Below, piece by piece: positions 44,073-54,567 of a stretch of 64,000 nucleotides of DNA. The notes below the pieces were generated by a model. The model searched no databases. It saw only the letters and a program-made list of their open reading frames with translations, and was not told where the DNA came from. The translations under genes were made by a program, and so were the position numbers. The first letter of the stretch is position 1, and the number at the start of each line of letters is the position of its first letter. The DNA comes from Austropuccinia psidii (taxonomy: Eukaryota; Basidiomycota; Pucciniomycetes; Pucciniales; Sphaerophragmiaceae): the NCBI GenBank assembly GCA_023105745.1, contig JALGQZ010000004.1, positions 65,712,612-65,776,611 on the forward strand, in the 5' to 3' direction.

Positions 44073-46885
44073 AAGGCCATGCTTGGAAAATACATGACTA
44101 ATGAAGATTTGAGCTAAGTCCAGTGCAGTGATTGTTCCATGAGTGGTAATGAAGATTTCCAATTTTGAAAACCTGTACACAACTACTAGAATTGAGTCAA
44201 AGTTGTTTGACAAGGGCAATTGAGTGATAAAGTCTATTGATAAGGAATTCCAAGGACCAGATGGAATTTGAAGAGGCTTGAGTAGTCCAAACTTCTTGTG
44301 ATGAATGTTCTTGTTTCTTGAACATTGCTGACATGAGGACACATAGTCCTTGATGAATTGATTAATGCCAGTCCAATAAAAATCCCTCTTGATGAGCTTG
44401 ATGGTCTTCTCCTGGCCAGGATGGCCAGCCAATGGTGAGTCATGACACTTTTGAAGAATATTGAGTTGAAGTTCTTCATTTCTTGGGATTACCACTCTAT
44501 CTTTGAATAATAATAACTTGGCTTGAGGTTAAAGAGAATAATCTGGAACTGATTCAACTCTTGCTAGTTGCTTGAGTATTTCTTTATAGTCTTTGTCTTG
44601 CCATACTTCTTTTTGAATCTTGTCAACTAAATCTGAGAAAATCTCCACTTTTATTGAGAAGAATCTTGACTCTTGAATTCCATCTTGCTTAAGTACTTGA
44701 TGAAAATTCTGAGGATTCTTGCTGATGAAGTCCAACCCCCTCTCTGGGTACACGTCGTCCCGACATGACAAGGCATCTGGTAAAGTGGCCAGCCTGCCTG
44801 GGCAGTAAGTGATAGTGAAATGAAATTCTGAGAGAAATTCAGCCCAACGGGCCTGACAACAAGTAAGAACTTTGGAAGACATGAAATACTGCAAGGAAGA
44901 GTGGTCTGTCAAGACCTCAAAAGAATTGGAAAGAGAAAGAAGAAATGTTCTCCAGCGCTTGAGAGCCCAAACTATGCCAAGGAGTTCCTTGTCATGAATT
45001 TCATAGTTCAGCACAGCTGGGAGAAGCTTGTGACTATCAAATGAAATGAGGTGCTTTACTGAGTCATTCACCTGACTCAGTACGCCTCCCAATGCATAAT
45101 CAGAAGTATCAGTCTCTACAATAGTAGGTAGAGATGGATTGAAATGGGATAAGGTACGAGCAGAGGTGAAAGCTTCTTTGAGTGCTTGAAACTGACTAAG
45201 ATCTTCCTCATTGAAGATGAAAGGAGAATCTTTTTTGAGGAGGTAAGTGAGAGAAGTGATTTTTTTAGAATAATTTTTAATGAAACAACAATAAAAATTG
45301 GCAAAGCCAAGAAAAGATTGAAGTGCTTTGATGTTTCTGGGCTGAGGCCAATCAAGGATCTGCTGAACTTTTGAAAAATCCATCTTGAGGCCATCACTTG
45401 AAACAACATAGCCCAAGTATTCCACACTTGAGGCATGGAATACACACTTGGAGGCTTTGGCAAGTAAATTGTTCTCTCTGAGTCTTTGGAGGACAGAGGT
45501 CACATGTTTGACATGTTCTTCCTCAGAACTTGAGAATACCATAATATCATCTAGATAAACCAAAACAAGCACATCCAAGAAATCTGCGAATATATCATTC
45601 ACAAGATTCTGGAAGGAAGCAGGAGCATTGGTCAAACCAAATGGCATGACCAAATACTCATAACTACCATATTTGGTTCTAAAGGCAGTTAAGTGCTCAT
45701 CCCCCTCTTTGATTCTCAGAAGTTTATATGCACCACGCAAATCTATCTTGGAGAAGATAGTGGAACTGTTGAATACGGTAAGGAGCTGGTTCATAGGAGG
45801 AACAGGGTATCTGTTCTTCCTAGTGACAGCATTGAGTTTGCGGTAGTCAACACACAAACAAAGACCTCCATCCTTTTTCTTGACAAAAAGGACAGGTGCT
45901 CCTGTTGAAGGGGAGCTTGGTCTAATGAAACCTTTCTCTACATTTTCTGAAATGTAGGCCCGTATTGTTTCTGACTTTTGATTTGATAAGGAGTAGATAA
46001 CACCAATTGGAGGTAGAAGACCCTCCAATTTGATATGTTGTTCACAGGCGCGGTGTGGAGGAAGTTTCTCTGCTTTCACCTTGGAGAATACATCCAAATA
46101 TTGGTGATAAGAAGAAGGGGCAACCTTCAACACAGTTTCAATTTCTTCTGGCTCTTCCTCCTCATCCCACTGCTCCTCCAGGGATGCATGAAAAGATAAG
46201 GGAGGAAGGTCCATATCCCCTTGAAAGAGATTAAGTGAAGATATGGCAACATCTTCTCCAACATCCTTTATCTCTTTGAAGACTTCATCTCTTAATGGAA
46301 GTAATGACTGAGAGGGAATGATGGAAGGGGTATGGACAGAAGAAGAAAGGGGAGGTGTCTTAAGTTCACTAACCAGAGCAACACTGTTGACAGCAGTGGC
46401 TAAGTCAGTACTAGTAGAAGGAATAATACCACTAGAATCCTTATGACTAGAATCATAGGTGATCAATCCATTTTTCCAATCAATAATGGGATTAAAATGG
46501 TAAAGGAAATCATAGCCCAATATCAGGTCTTCTCCCTTGGGTGAATCTATGATAAAGAAGTCCCATTCAAAGCTTGGGAAGGAAGGCAAGTCAACTACCC
46601 ACTTGGTATAATGAGTGATGAACAAGGCAGGGGATTCATTAGAATCCAGAATGAAAAGAGGAATCTTTTCAGGGAGCTCTGACATAGTCAATGAGTACTT
46701 GAGAACAAAATTCTTTGCAATAAAAGAGTTTGTAGCACCAGAATCAATGAGAATACTCTAAAAAATATCAGAGACAGAAGAAAAAATAAGAAACTTTAAG
46801 GATTTCTTGACACTAGTATTCAGAGTGCACAATTGTGCTCTTGAAGGAAATAAGTGAGAACCATTGAACACATCATGATTCCCAC
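44073..46885 (-). pseudogene. B-minus pol: protease, RT, RNase H, integrase start
   Basis: One frame broken by TAG at 46758-46760 (Tyr in B-plus) and TAA at about 44529-44531 (Glu in B-plus). Protease ILIDSGATNSF near 46740; RT CVDYRKLNAVTRKNRYP, FSKIDLRGAYKLLRI (catalytic Asp kept), LVLVYLDDIMVFSSS near 45555; RNase H IVETDTSDYALGGVL (Asp kept) and LTDHSSLQYFM; integrase finger CHDSPLAGHPGQEK..CQQC and the first core Asp (SIDFITQLPL). It is cut at 44073 by LTR-D. The catalytic residues mutated in B-plus are intact here. Confidence 0.93.
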
Positions 46886-48248
46886 TCAGGCTTTTCCCTG
46901 CTTGCTAGGGAAGCCTCTTGATGATGACCCAGGCTTGTTCTGAGGTCTCTTGAAGCATTTTTCAATTGGGTGCTTTCCACCACAATAAGTACATAACCCC
47001 TTTTGAATCCTCCTCTCCTTTTCAGAACCAATCAATTTATTGTCCTTATTGAGGAGAGCAGCATGAGGCTTGTCCTTTGAAGATTGAAATTGCTTGCCCT
47101 TCTTGTTCTTCTTCTGGTGAGGCCTCTTTGAAGACGAGTTTTGAGGTGGCCTAGATTGATTGGATCCAATAACTGGAGGCTTCTTTTCTTGATTTCCACC
47201 CTTTTCTTTTTGCCTCTCATGATATCTTGTGTCTAACTCTAAAGTGACATCCATAAGTTCTTGAAGAGTATCAAAAGTTCCAGGGTGAGAAGCCAAATGA
47301 TCCAATAATCTTGATGCCAATCCTCTTCTGTAAACATGGATAGAAGCTCTTTCCCCCCAATCTCCTATTCTTGACATTAAGCTTCTGAGATCTGCAATGT
47401 ACAAGGAAAGATGACCATTCTCCTTCATCCTCAAATTGTCCAACTCTTGTTCAGCTTTCCTGACTTCATTGGGGTCACCAAACAGAGTGAATAATTGAGA
47501 TTCAAATGAGGGCCAATTATTGAGGAGGTAGGAAGGGTCTTCATTGGAAATATTTGAGAGATAGGGTTCAATCCACTTCCCAGATATACCAGTGAGAAAA
47601 GAAGTTGAGTAAAGAGCTTTCTTCCTGTCAAAGAAAAAAATTTTCTGGATCATTATGGAAGATTAATTGACAGGATTGGATAAATCCTCTCAATTTATGA
47701 GCTTGAGTACCATTAAAAGAATCAGGTGCCTTCATGGATGGAGTCTTGAAAGCAGGGGCTTTGGAATTGTCCCTGGGAGCAACTGCTTGAGTGATTTGCC
47801 CCATGAATTGAGACATCTGCTCCATCATCTTGAGGAGACTTGGATCAGTTTGAGAGACAAGAGGTTGAGTAGAAAGGGCTAGATTAGAGCCCTGAGGCAC
47901 CTCTGGAGCATTTGCCAAGGCATCTGCCACTTCAGCTTCCCCAGAATCTTCCTCTTCCACAGACACTTCCCCCTCTTCATCTTCAACTTCCCCTAATCTC
48001 CCTCTTGCACCTTCAGACATGCCAGGATAGCCACCCAAAAGTCCAGAAAAGGATCTTGATCTTCTAGATTTCATTCCACCTCTTCTTGAGGGTGCTGCTC
48101 CTTCCATTGGTGGTCCTCTGTCCCAATTTGCACTCAGTTGATGAACTGATGGTGTGCAGTCAAGTGGAGCCCTTGTTGTAGGAGTAAGCACAGCTGGAAT
48201 TTTTTGGGATCTAGTGTTCTTTGCTGGGGGACTATGCTGAACTGGCAT
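46886..48248 (-). pseudogene. B-minus gag
   Basis: ATG at 48248 (MPVQHSPPAKNTRS). Same domain order as B-plus gag, uninterrupted by LTR-E. A frameshift in a T-rich run near 47635-47650 (ENFFL / KIFFFDRKKALYS) breaks it. The knuckle is CTYCGGKHPIEKC; the basic tail ends SKQGKA-TGA (46886-46888), with GGGAAAA at 46892-46898 for the -1 shift to pol. Acidic stretch EDEEGEVSVEEEDSGEAEV as in the partner. Confidence 0.92.
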
Positions 48249-48946
48249 TATGAACAGAAGTTGAATAAAAGAAACTTGATGGTATTGAGAATAGAAATCA
48301 AAACTTGGCCAAATCAATCACAATAAAATCTTGATGAGTCTTGAGGAATCAATTCAATTCTTGAGGTGAAATCAACTTCAATCAAAAATCAATCAATTCA
48401 TTCAAAATCAACAATAAATCAAATTCAAATCAAATATTAATAATCTTGAGTAAATCAACAATCAGTCAATAATCAGTGTCTTCAATATGAATCAAGGTCT
48501 TGAGGAATCAATTAATCAATTCAAATATCTTGATGAGTCAAATCAATCAATAATCAAAATCAATTCTTGAGGATCAATAAACTATCTTGAGAATTCAAAG
48601 TCAATCAATCCAATCCAAATGAAAAATCCTGAATTGCTGAATCAATAAACCCAATGAATAATCCAATCAATTAAAACAATCAATAATTCCTAAAAAGAAC
48701 CTGCATAAGAACACAAAAAAAAATTGATTTGTTAAAATGAATGAAGTCAATGAAATGGTCAACAATGATTAAGAAAGAGGAAAAATCAATTTCATATGAA
48801 TGAAATGAATGAGATGAAATTGATGAGAGAGAAAAATCATAATCATTAAAGATCATTAAATCATAAAAGGGATCATAATTGATGAATGAGAGAAATGAAT
48901 ATACATGAATGAAAAGAAAGAATCAAATATGAGTTAATTAATTTAA
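48249..48946 (-). other. B-minus leader
   Basis: Untranslated, rich in TTGATT-like units (plus strand AATCAA) between about 48320 and 48700. The primer-site sequence TTAAATTAATTAACTC follows the LTR directly, as in B-plus. No genes. Confidence 0.75.
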
Positions 48947-49705
48947 TGTCACAGGGGCTCTTTGAAGTGAAGAGGGCCTGGCACTCAGTAAACTGGGACT
49001 CACTTGTGGAGGGCTCAGAGATATGGTAAGAAAGGATACACTTAAGAGTGTTAAAGATGAATTACTAAAAGAATGAATATAAGAAGCAGCAACAAAAGAA
49101 TAAGAATAAAGAATAGAAAAGCCAACCACAAACAAGTCCAAGTCCACTGTTTCAACCTGTCAGAATGGAAAGAGAAGGGTTAATAAGGATATGGCCACTC
49201 AACTCATACTGTACAGGCAAAGAGCAAAATGCAAAGACTAACTTAAAATCAAATAATTATAATACCCAAAATAAGGATAAGAATAACTATAAAATAATAA
49301 ATAAACCAAATTAATTCACTGGGGAGAAGTCCCTAGGGGGGAGAAAGAGGGGCTGGTATATGTGAGAAACACCAGCCCTGATCCAGAGAAAAAATTTTCA
49401 TGAGAGGATTGAATTATTGAATTGAGTCTTGCCAATACAGGTCCTGTACAGCTGTACAGAACCTGCACAAGAGGTGTGGTGTATTTGAGTGATCATACAG
49501 TTTCATACTGGTGTATTGAAACTGTATTGGGTGAATCCAACCTGTACAGGTATTGACAGGCTGTATTGATGTACCAAACTTTATGCATGTTTCAGAATGA
49601 AGATTGCTGAAACTGAATGCTGATGCAGATACTGGATCTGCTGATTTGAGGTGTTTGAGTGGGTGTATTGATTAATACCCTTACCCCTGGTGAGTGGTTC
49701 TTACA
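48947..49705 (-). repeat. B-minus 5' LTR
   Basis: 759 bp, TGTCACAGGGG to GGTTCTTACA on the plus strand. Its proposed self-primer segment is altered (minus AGTGAATTAATTTGG), so pairing with the primer site is weaker than in the other two B LTRs. Confidence 0.93.
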
Positions 49706-49718
49706 CTGTGACAATATG
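49706..49718 (+). repeat. Last 8 bp of a plus-oriented LTR-B and ATATG duplication
   Basis: CTGTGACA equals the end of the B-plus LTR (18777-18784) and is followed by ATATG, the duplication seen at 18019-18023. This marks the right border of the whole B insertion. Confidence 0.75.
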
Positions 49719-50082
49719 TAACATGGGATTTCTCACATTCCCATTATTTTGGCTTGAAATTAAGAAAAACAAAAATTTTCACAGATCTTTTATGTGGTAT
49801 TGATGATGTGGTATTGAAGTATTTTCCATTTTACCACCTCAAAGAGTTAATTTGAGCTTATTCACTCTATGGAACTAACCTAGGTGAATTTTTGTTTAGA
49901 ATCCAAATCTGGCCTTAAATCCATGGATTTACTTACTCAATAAAAAGTTATTCATCTTTTCTGAAATCAAAAATGATGAATTTTGGGTATATGCATGAAT
50001 TATGAGTTATTCATAATTCAAAATTTATTTTTAAGATAATTGTGGCCTATTTGTGTATGCAAAACATACCTCAAGGCTCACA
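49714..50082 (+). repeat. Solo LTR-D, right part
   Basis: Continues the LTR-D begun at 16469 (ATGTAACATGGGATTTCTC...) and ends CTCAAGGCTCACA at 50082, followed by the ATTAC duplication. It matches the inner end of 42151-44072. Confidence 0.92.
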
Positions 50083-51536
50083 ATTACCACTGAAGTGAAT
50101 AACATGAGGACTATGGAGGTGTTTGACATTTTACCTCTCCCTCCTCAGAAACATGCAGTTTGGGGTGGATGGGTTTTTGCCATGAAAGGAATACCAGGTG
50201 AAGACCTTAGGTATAAAGCAAGGTATGTTGCTTGTGGGAATCTACAGCATTATGACACAGATTTCAAAGAGACATTTGCTTCCACTGCAAGTTTCAGCTC
50301 CCTGTGGCTGTTGCGGACAATAGCTGAACATGAACGTTGGGAGGTTGCCAATATTGATTCTGTTGCTGCTTAACTTAACACCCCCATCAGAAAAGAGTTA
50401 TGGATTGAACCTCCTGAGGGGATGGAAATCCCCAAGGGTTATGCTTTCAGGTTACAAAAAGCATTGTACGGTACCAGGCAAGCCGGCCGCTGCTGGTGGC
50501 AGCATTTGTAAGGGACACTTTGCGGCATGGGATATGACTGCTCAGCTTACAATTTGAGTGTATATGTGAACCATGGTGTGGGTGTATACATTTGGGTCGA
50601 TATGGATGATGGTAATGTCTTTGCTAGGACACCCGCAGCTTTAGCTGACTTGCGCCCCCATTTGTCTCAGGCTTTTCGGATCAAGTTCCTGACAGTGTGC
50701 AGTCAATTATTGGACTACAGATTGACCATACTGCTAATGGGTACTTGATATCCCAAATGTAGGCTATTGACGGTATCATTGCCAGCCATGGGGTCAATGC
50801 CCATGTGAAATCCTCTCCATTGAGTCCTGGCTACCAGCTGCCAACCCTGAACGACGACCATAAGCCTGTTGAGCCAAAATGATTCCTATCATTCATAGGT
50901 TTGCCGATTTACATCAGCAGCGGGTCCAGGTCTGACATATTCTTTGCTGTGAACAGCTTGGCCCATCACCAGAAGAACCCTGGTGATGTCCATTGGAAGG
51001 CTGTCCAACACCTTCTGGGCTACCTTAAGGGTTCGCGGCTGAACGGCCTGATGCTTGAGCCAACTAATGATCAAGGCCTGTGTACTTACTTGGATGCGAG
51101 TTGGGGTGGTGAGTTCAGCAGATCCTGTCACGGCTACATCACTACCATGTACAGTTGCCCCATTTCTTGGGCATCAAAGAGGCTTTTGACAGTTGCTGCC
51201 TCCAGTTGTCATGCAGAGTAAATGGCTCTCAGTCTTTCAACATGACACGCTCTGTGGCTGAAACTGCTATTGGAGAATTTGACCTTGACCAAGTTGGTTG
51301 TAAAACTGTGTTGTGAAAATGCCTCCTGCATCAAAATATGCAGAGACTCTGGCTCCAACAAACAAACGCAACATTTAACACGCAATTTTTATATCACTAA
51401 CCAGGCACTATTTGAGAATAAAGCATCACTTGAATGGGTACTCAGCTGTGAGATGGTGGCTGATTGCTCAAAGAAGGCACTTGACCCCAACCTGATGCGG
51501 AAGTTCACCAATGCTTTCCTGAAACCACATGGCTGA
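50083..51536 (+). pseudogene. Copia-3 segment 3: reverse transcriptase and RNase H
   Basis: Resumes the RT with ITTEVNNMRTMEVFDILPLP, WGGWVFAMK (usual W-V-F-K), ARYVACGNLQHYDTDF.ETFAS, WEVANIDSVAA (motif A, D-V-x-x-A-F altered), QKALYGTRQAGRCWW and IWVDMDDGNVFA (altered V-D-D box). Stops at 50371-50373 and about 50515 break it. RNase H: YLDASWGG, SSCHAE followed by TAA at 51219-51221 instead of Tyr, ENASCIKI, and the tail TRNFYITNQ. The stop at 51534-51536 is the natural end. It lies more than 33 kb from the preceding codon of the same gene. Confidence 0.9.
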
Positions 51537-51719
51537 TTGTACTGTGACCATATTTCAAAAATAGTTTTTTTTTACTGTTATGGTTTCTCTGTTTATTGTT
51601 TTCCCTTTCTTTCTGCTTCTGATTTTATCTCTATCTACCAAAATGGTGCTCTGTTTTTGCCATATTATTTTCTTATTCTCATATTGGAGGTCTGATTATC
51701 CCTCGAGTGGGGGGGGGGG
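51537..51719 (+). other. Copia-3 3' UTR with polypurine tract
   Basis: Non-coding, T-rich, ending in CTCGAGTGGGGGGGGGG (51702-51719), a strong polypurine tract directly before TGTTGTCCCAGC. Confidence 0.75.
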
Positions 51720-52000
51720 TGTTGTCCCAGCAGCTGAATAGGTTTACTATAAAACACAGAAGATATGTGAGTAATAACAATCATAAGGATTATTCCCTTC
51801 ACAGTAAGTACTGATAACCCGCCATGTGAAAGGGTGCTGCGTACCACTGCGGATCATGCATTTAAAAACTCTTTCCGGGCCACTCTAGTTGTCTAATTTC
51901 TTTTCCTACTCTCTCTACCTTTTATTTTATTTACTTCTTCTCACTTCAAAAAACCTACTCAAGCATCTCTCTCTTCCTGTCCCACTGGTAAGTATAATTA
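51720..52000 (+). repeat. Copia-3 3' LTR, right end undetermined
   Basis: Starts TGTTGTCCCAGCAGCTG immediately after the polypurine tract and has the CT-rich tail common in Copia LTRs (about 51895-51985). I see no matching 5' LTR near 4100 and no clear end; CACTG|GTAAGT near 51984 is a splice-donor-like sequence, perhaps in the leader. Confidence 0.5.
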
Positions 52001-52805
52001 TTAAATCAATATTATAATTCTAAACTAATTATCATCAAAACAAAGTTGTATAGCATAGCAGTATTTCAATAGATTCGTTACTTAACAGAACAGAATCAGT
52101 TAGCAATAGTTTAAGTGGAGGTAATTACGATTACAACCCAATTTGATGTAGCTTAAAACACCAACCCCAAAACTTATGTATCACAGGCTTAAACTATTGT
52201 CGCAATACTAGATTTCTGTCAAGTTATTAACCATCTATAGTATTAATAATATAATCATTAACAGGTACTTACTATTTATTAGTCATAACTAAATTAACTT
52301 ATTATATTTTTACTCACGTTGTATTTCCTAAAGGTCTACTGCTACTAGCTTTGTTAATAAAATTCAGTGTGCAAACAAGGGTCTAAAAGATTGTTAGATC
52401 GTAACTCCTCTCGCAATACTACAAATACAACTAGGATATCCTTCAGAGGATGCCAATTCAGTACATGAGCCAATTTGAAAAATAACATCCTTTTATTGAA
52501 ATTTTTTATTTGTTGCAATAAAAGCAAGTGAAAAGCCGTGATAAACAAAAATTTGAGAAAATACTCTTCAAGCACGGGAAAAGCCCAAGGGCGGATGAAA
52601 TTGCTACCGAAAAGAGCATCACCGCAAATAAAACCCTGTCAAGTCCTGGAAGGCGTTGTAAGACTAATATTGTGAGGGAGCTGTAGAGTATGGGTTCTGA
52701 ACGCCTTAACATCCAAAAATTTGACGAGAAATACAATGAATTTTCAATTTTTTTCCATAAATCTTTTGTCTCTTTTTTCTATGTAGTCTCTACTAGAACC
52801 ATTGA
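52001..52805. other. AT-rich intergenic region
   Basis: No gene that I can support. The part 52540-52740 is less AT-rich and has short open frames on both strands (minus 52506-52736; plus around 52545-52680) that show no recognisable domain. It could contain an exon or the 3' UTR of the gene at 52806-53515. Confidence 0.4.
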
Positions 52806-53515
52806 TTATATCTTCCACTGACGTTTTCTTGATGCTCGAACCTTCTTAATTATCATACCAACCGCAATTATAATTAAAATTAATGCAATTGAAACAACAA
52901 CTTATAGTGGAATTACAGCCATTCCAGTTTTGGGGAAAGGGAAACGGAGATTGCATAAAATCAATGGAGTAAATCATCAGCTTCGTGCAAAAGTGGGTCG
53001 AAGTAGAGGAGGTTGAATTCAAATGAAAACTTACCTGCTCCTGCTATTGCACCAGAGCTTAGACCGTGAGAATTAGTGTCTGTGGAAAGAGAATCATTTT
53101 GTGGGTTACCTGAGTCGGTTATTTCTAATTTTGGATCTAGCCTCGTTGGGTCATCTGATGATGTACTTTCTGGTAAGGTGGTAGGAACTGGAGACGAAGG
53201 GATTGAAGCAACGTTATTAGAGCCATCTATTGAACCAGCGCTTGAAGCACTTGAGGGGTTTGGTGAAGGTACAACGCCCGCTGAAGTGGAGTTAGCTTTT
53301 TGATTGGATGTGTTGGAAAGGTCGTTGGCATCCGTTGAATTGGAGGTGGAGTTGGCACCGGAAGCGGGTGAGGAGGGAGATGACAAGGACGGATCATGTT
53401 GTGTTGATCCTTTTGGGGCTTGACCTAATAATGGAACTTGGGTGAGTGGCCGATATCGCTCTGGTAGGGACACACCCGGTGGTGGTGCTTGCAAAGGATT
53501 TGGATAACGAATCAT
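52806..53515 (-). CDS. Single-pass membrane protein with Ser/Thr/Pro-rich outer part, two exons
   Basis: Exon 1 runs from ATG 53515 to 53035. A GTAAGT donor and a TATAAG acceptor bound a 134-bp intron (52901-53034), and exon 2 runs 52900-52806. The spliced frame is continuous, about 192 residues. It begins MIRYPNPLQAPPPGVSLP, followed by 120 residues rich in Ser, Asn, Thr and Pro, likely O-glycosylated. Then GAIAGA runs into a membrane helix made by both exons (VVVSIALILIIIAVGMII) and a short basic tail KKVRASRKRQWKI. GAIAG before the helix is typical of fungal wall-sensor-like proteins. No signal peptide is visible, so an upstream exon may be missing. Specific function unknown. Confidence 0.7.
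52901..53034 (-). other. Intron of the membrane-protein gene
   Basis: GTAAGTTTTC at the 5' end and CACTATAAG at the 3' end (minus strand), phase 1. Without splicing the frame runs into GKFSFEFN and stops; with splicing it produces an uninterrupted transmembrane helix. Confidence 0.7.
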
Positions 53516-53640
53516 GAGCTGATAAGGAAGCTTTAATTGCTTTTCCGAATGGCTTCAACGTGAGAGTTGGGTTAGAAGATTGAGTTTGTTTTGGTTAGGT
53601 GTAGGATTGAATGTGTTTGATGTGTGGTAGAGTAACTTGA

Positions 53641-53998
53641 TTATGCAGCTCCTTTTGTAAGAATTTGAGCATTAAGAATGACCTGCAATGTCAAATGCAG
53701 CTGGGCTAAAGCTTTCTTGGCTGGCTTAAGAATATTCCGCAAGAAAGAGGTACTTCTAAAGACTGAAAAAATAAGGAAATATCCATGAAATCTCTCAAAC
53801 AAGTCCTTGGGAGATAAACCAAACGAAATAAAAACAAAATGTAAGAGTTTAAGTTGATGAAAAAGAGTGTAAAGTTTATCAAAATTGTCTCTTTTGCTAA
53901 ATGCTTTTGAAGGGAATCTTCTTGACAAGTAGCCGAATTCGAAGCAACAATCCCAACCTGCGTGCAGGAAAGTGTAAGCACCGGCGAGATAAACCTAA
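53641..53998 (-). CDS. Hypothetical ORF upstream of the membrane-protein gene
   Basis: Open frame ending at 53641, extending up to a splice-acceptor-like TATATATTAG at about 53999. It would begin VYLAGAYTFLHAGWDCCFEF and continue as a Leu/Phe/Lys-rich sequence ending NAQILTKGAA. No domain recognised. A second frame over the same DNA (53706-54008) reads SPVLTLSCTQVGIVASNSAT, and I cannot decide between them. It may be an exon of the neighbouring gene, or nothing. Confidence 0.25.
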
Positions 53999-54144
53999 TA
54001 TATAACAAATAACAATGAATGAATTTAGTAAAAGAGCGGCCAGAGTTTTATAAACTATTATTATTTTGATTTTTTTGCAAAATTATTGGTGAGGCATTGA
54101 GCTGTATGAGAGCTTTTTTGAAGGATTGAAGCGAAGGACATTCT

Positions 54145-54567
54145 TCAATTTGCCATGAACCAATGTGCTGGAGGGCGATATTTATTCTTAGAACCTCTCC
54201 ATTGTTCTTCGCTCATCCATTTCGCTTGTTCCTTACCTTTGAGTATACTCGAGTCCGTCAGACGAGCGCTGTTGATATCGAACGCTCTTTTTGAAGATGC
54301 GTCGTCTAGGGAGAGGATAAAGCAGGGGAAGGAGCTTTGTATGTTTGCTGGAGTGCATCAACCGACATGCAAACTTCCAGCGAGCCACAGTTCGAGATCC
54401 CATCCAAGGCACTGCGATGGCGTCACATCCAAGACGGTGACTTGCGCTGTCCATATTTCCTCGTCCTTGGACGGAGCGGTTTGAGCGACGGTTGTTGGAA
54501 CGGTAGCAAGGAAACAGCAGTCGCCATCGAATCCATCAACCGAGGTCTCTGGCTGTCTGAAGACTGA
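54145..54567 (-). pseudogene. Unknown protein fragment in a GC-richer island
   Basis: This 420-bp block is clearly less AT-rich than its surroundings. On the minus strand one frame reads FDGDCCFLATVPTTV, WTAQVTVLDVTPSQCLGWDL and ELWLAGSLHVG, then a TGA at 54358-54360, then ILSLDDASSKRAFDINSARL, KGKEQAKWMSEEQWRGSKNK and RPPAHWFMAN-TGA. The amino-acid make-up is protein-like on both sides of the stop, which suggests a decayed gene or exon. No family recognised. Plus-strand ORFs at 54155-54567 look like its shadows. Confidence 0.35.

Larger units (their letters stand above)
38624..49705 (-). mobile_element. Gypsy B-minus: second B copy, inverted, nested in B-plus
   Basis: Minus-strand element with both LTRs (38624-39381, 48947-49705), leader, gag, pol, chromodomain, 3' region and polypurine tract. 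It carries a solo LTR-D. The flanks do not show a clean duplication: left CAGTC, right CTGTG, the latter being the last bases of a plus-oriented LTR-B. The most economical reading is insertion into B-plus together with loss of the B-plus segment from the middle of the antisense ORF to eight bases before the end of its 3' LTR. Confidence 0.9.
18024..49713 (+). mobile_element. Gypsy B-plus: chromodomain retrotransposon holding three later insertions
   Basis: Metaviridae of the Tf1/sushi chromovirus type. Parts in order: 5' LTR 18024-18784, leader, gag 19472-20653 + 22498-22682, pol 22670-24794 + 35504-36673, chromodomain 36731-37111, 3' UTR, antisense ORF remnant 37861-38623. It is interrupted by solo LTR-E, by element C and by the inverted copy B-minus. 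Its own 3' LTR is gone except for the last eight bases (49706-49713), next to the ATATG duplication. It has missense changes in catalytic Asp residues, and stops at 36017-36019 and 36671-36673, so it is non-functional. Confidence 0.88.

Noticed and set aside
44529..46760. RIP-type mutation in the B copies
   Set aside because: Private stops include Tyr to TAG and Glu to TAA (G to T), which do not fit a C-to-T process.
18024..49713. B-plus and B-minus as one palindromic element or autointegration product
   Set aside because: The copies differ in point mutations, in insertions and in their catalytic residues, so they are independent elements rather than one molecule folded back.
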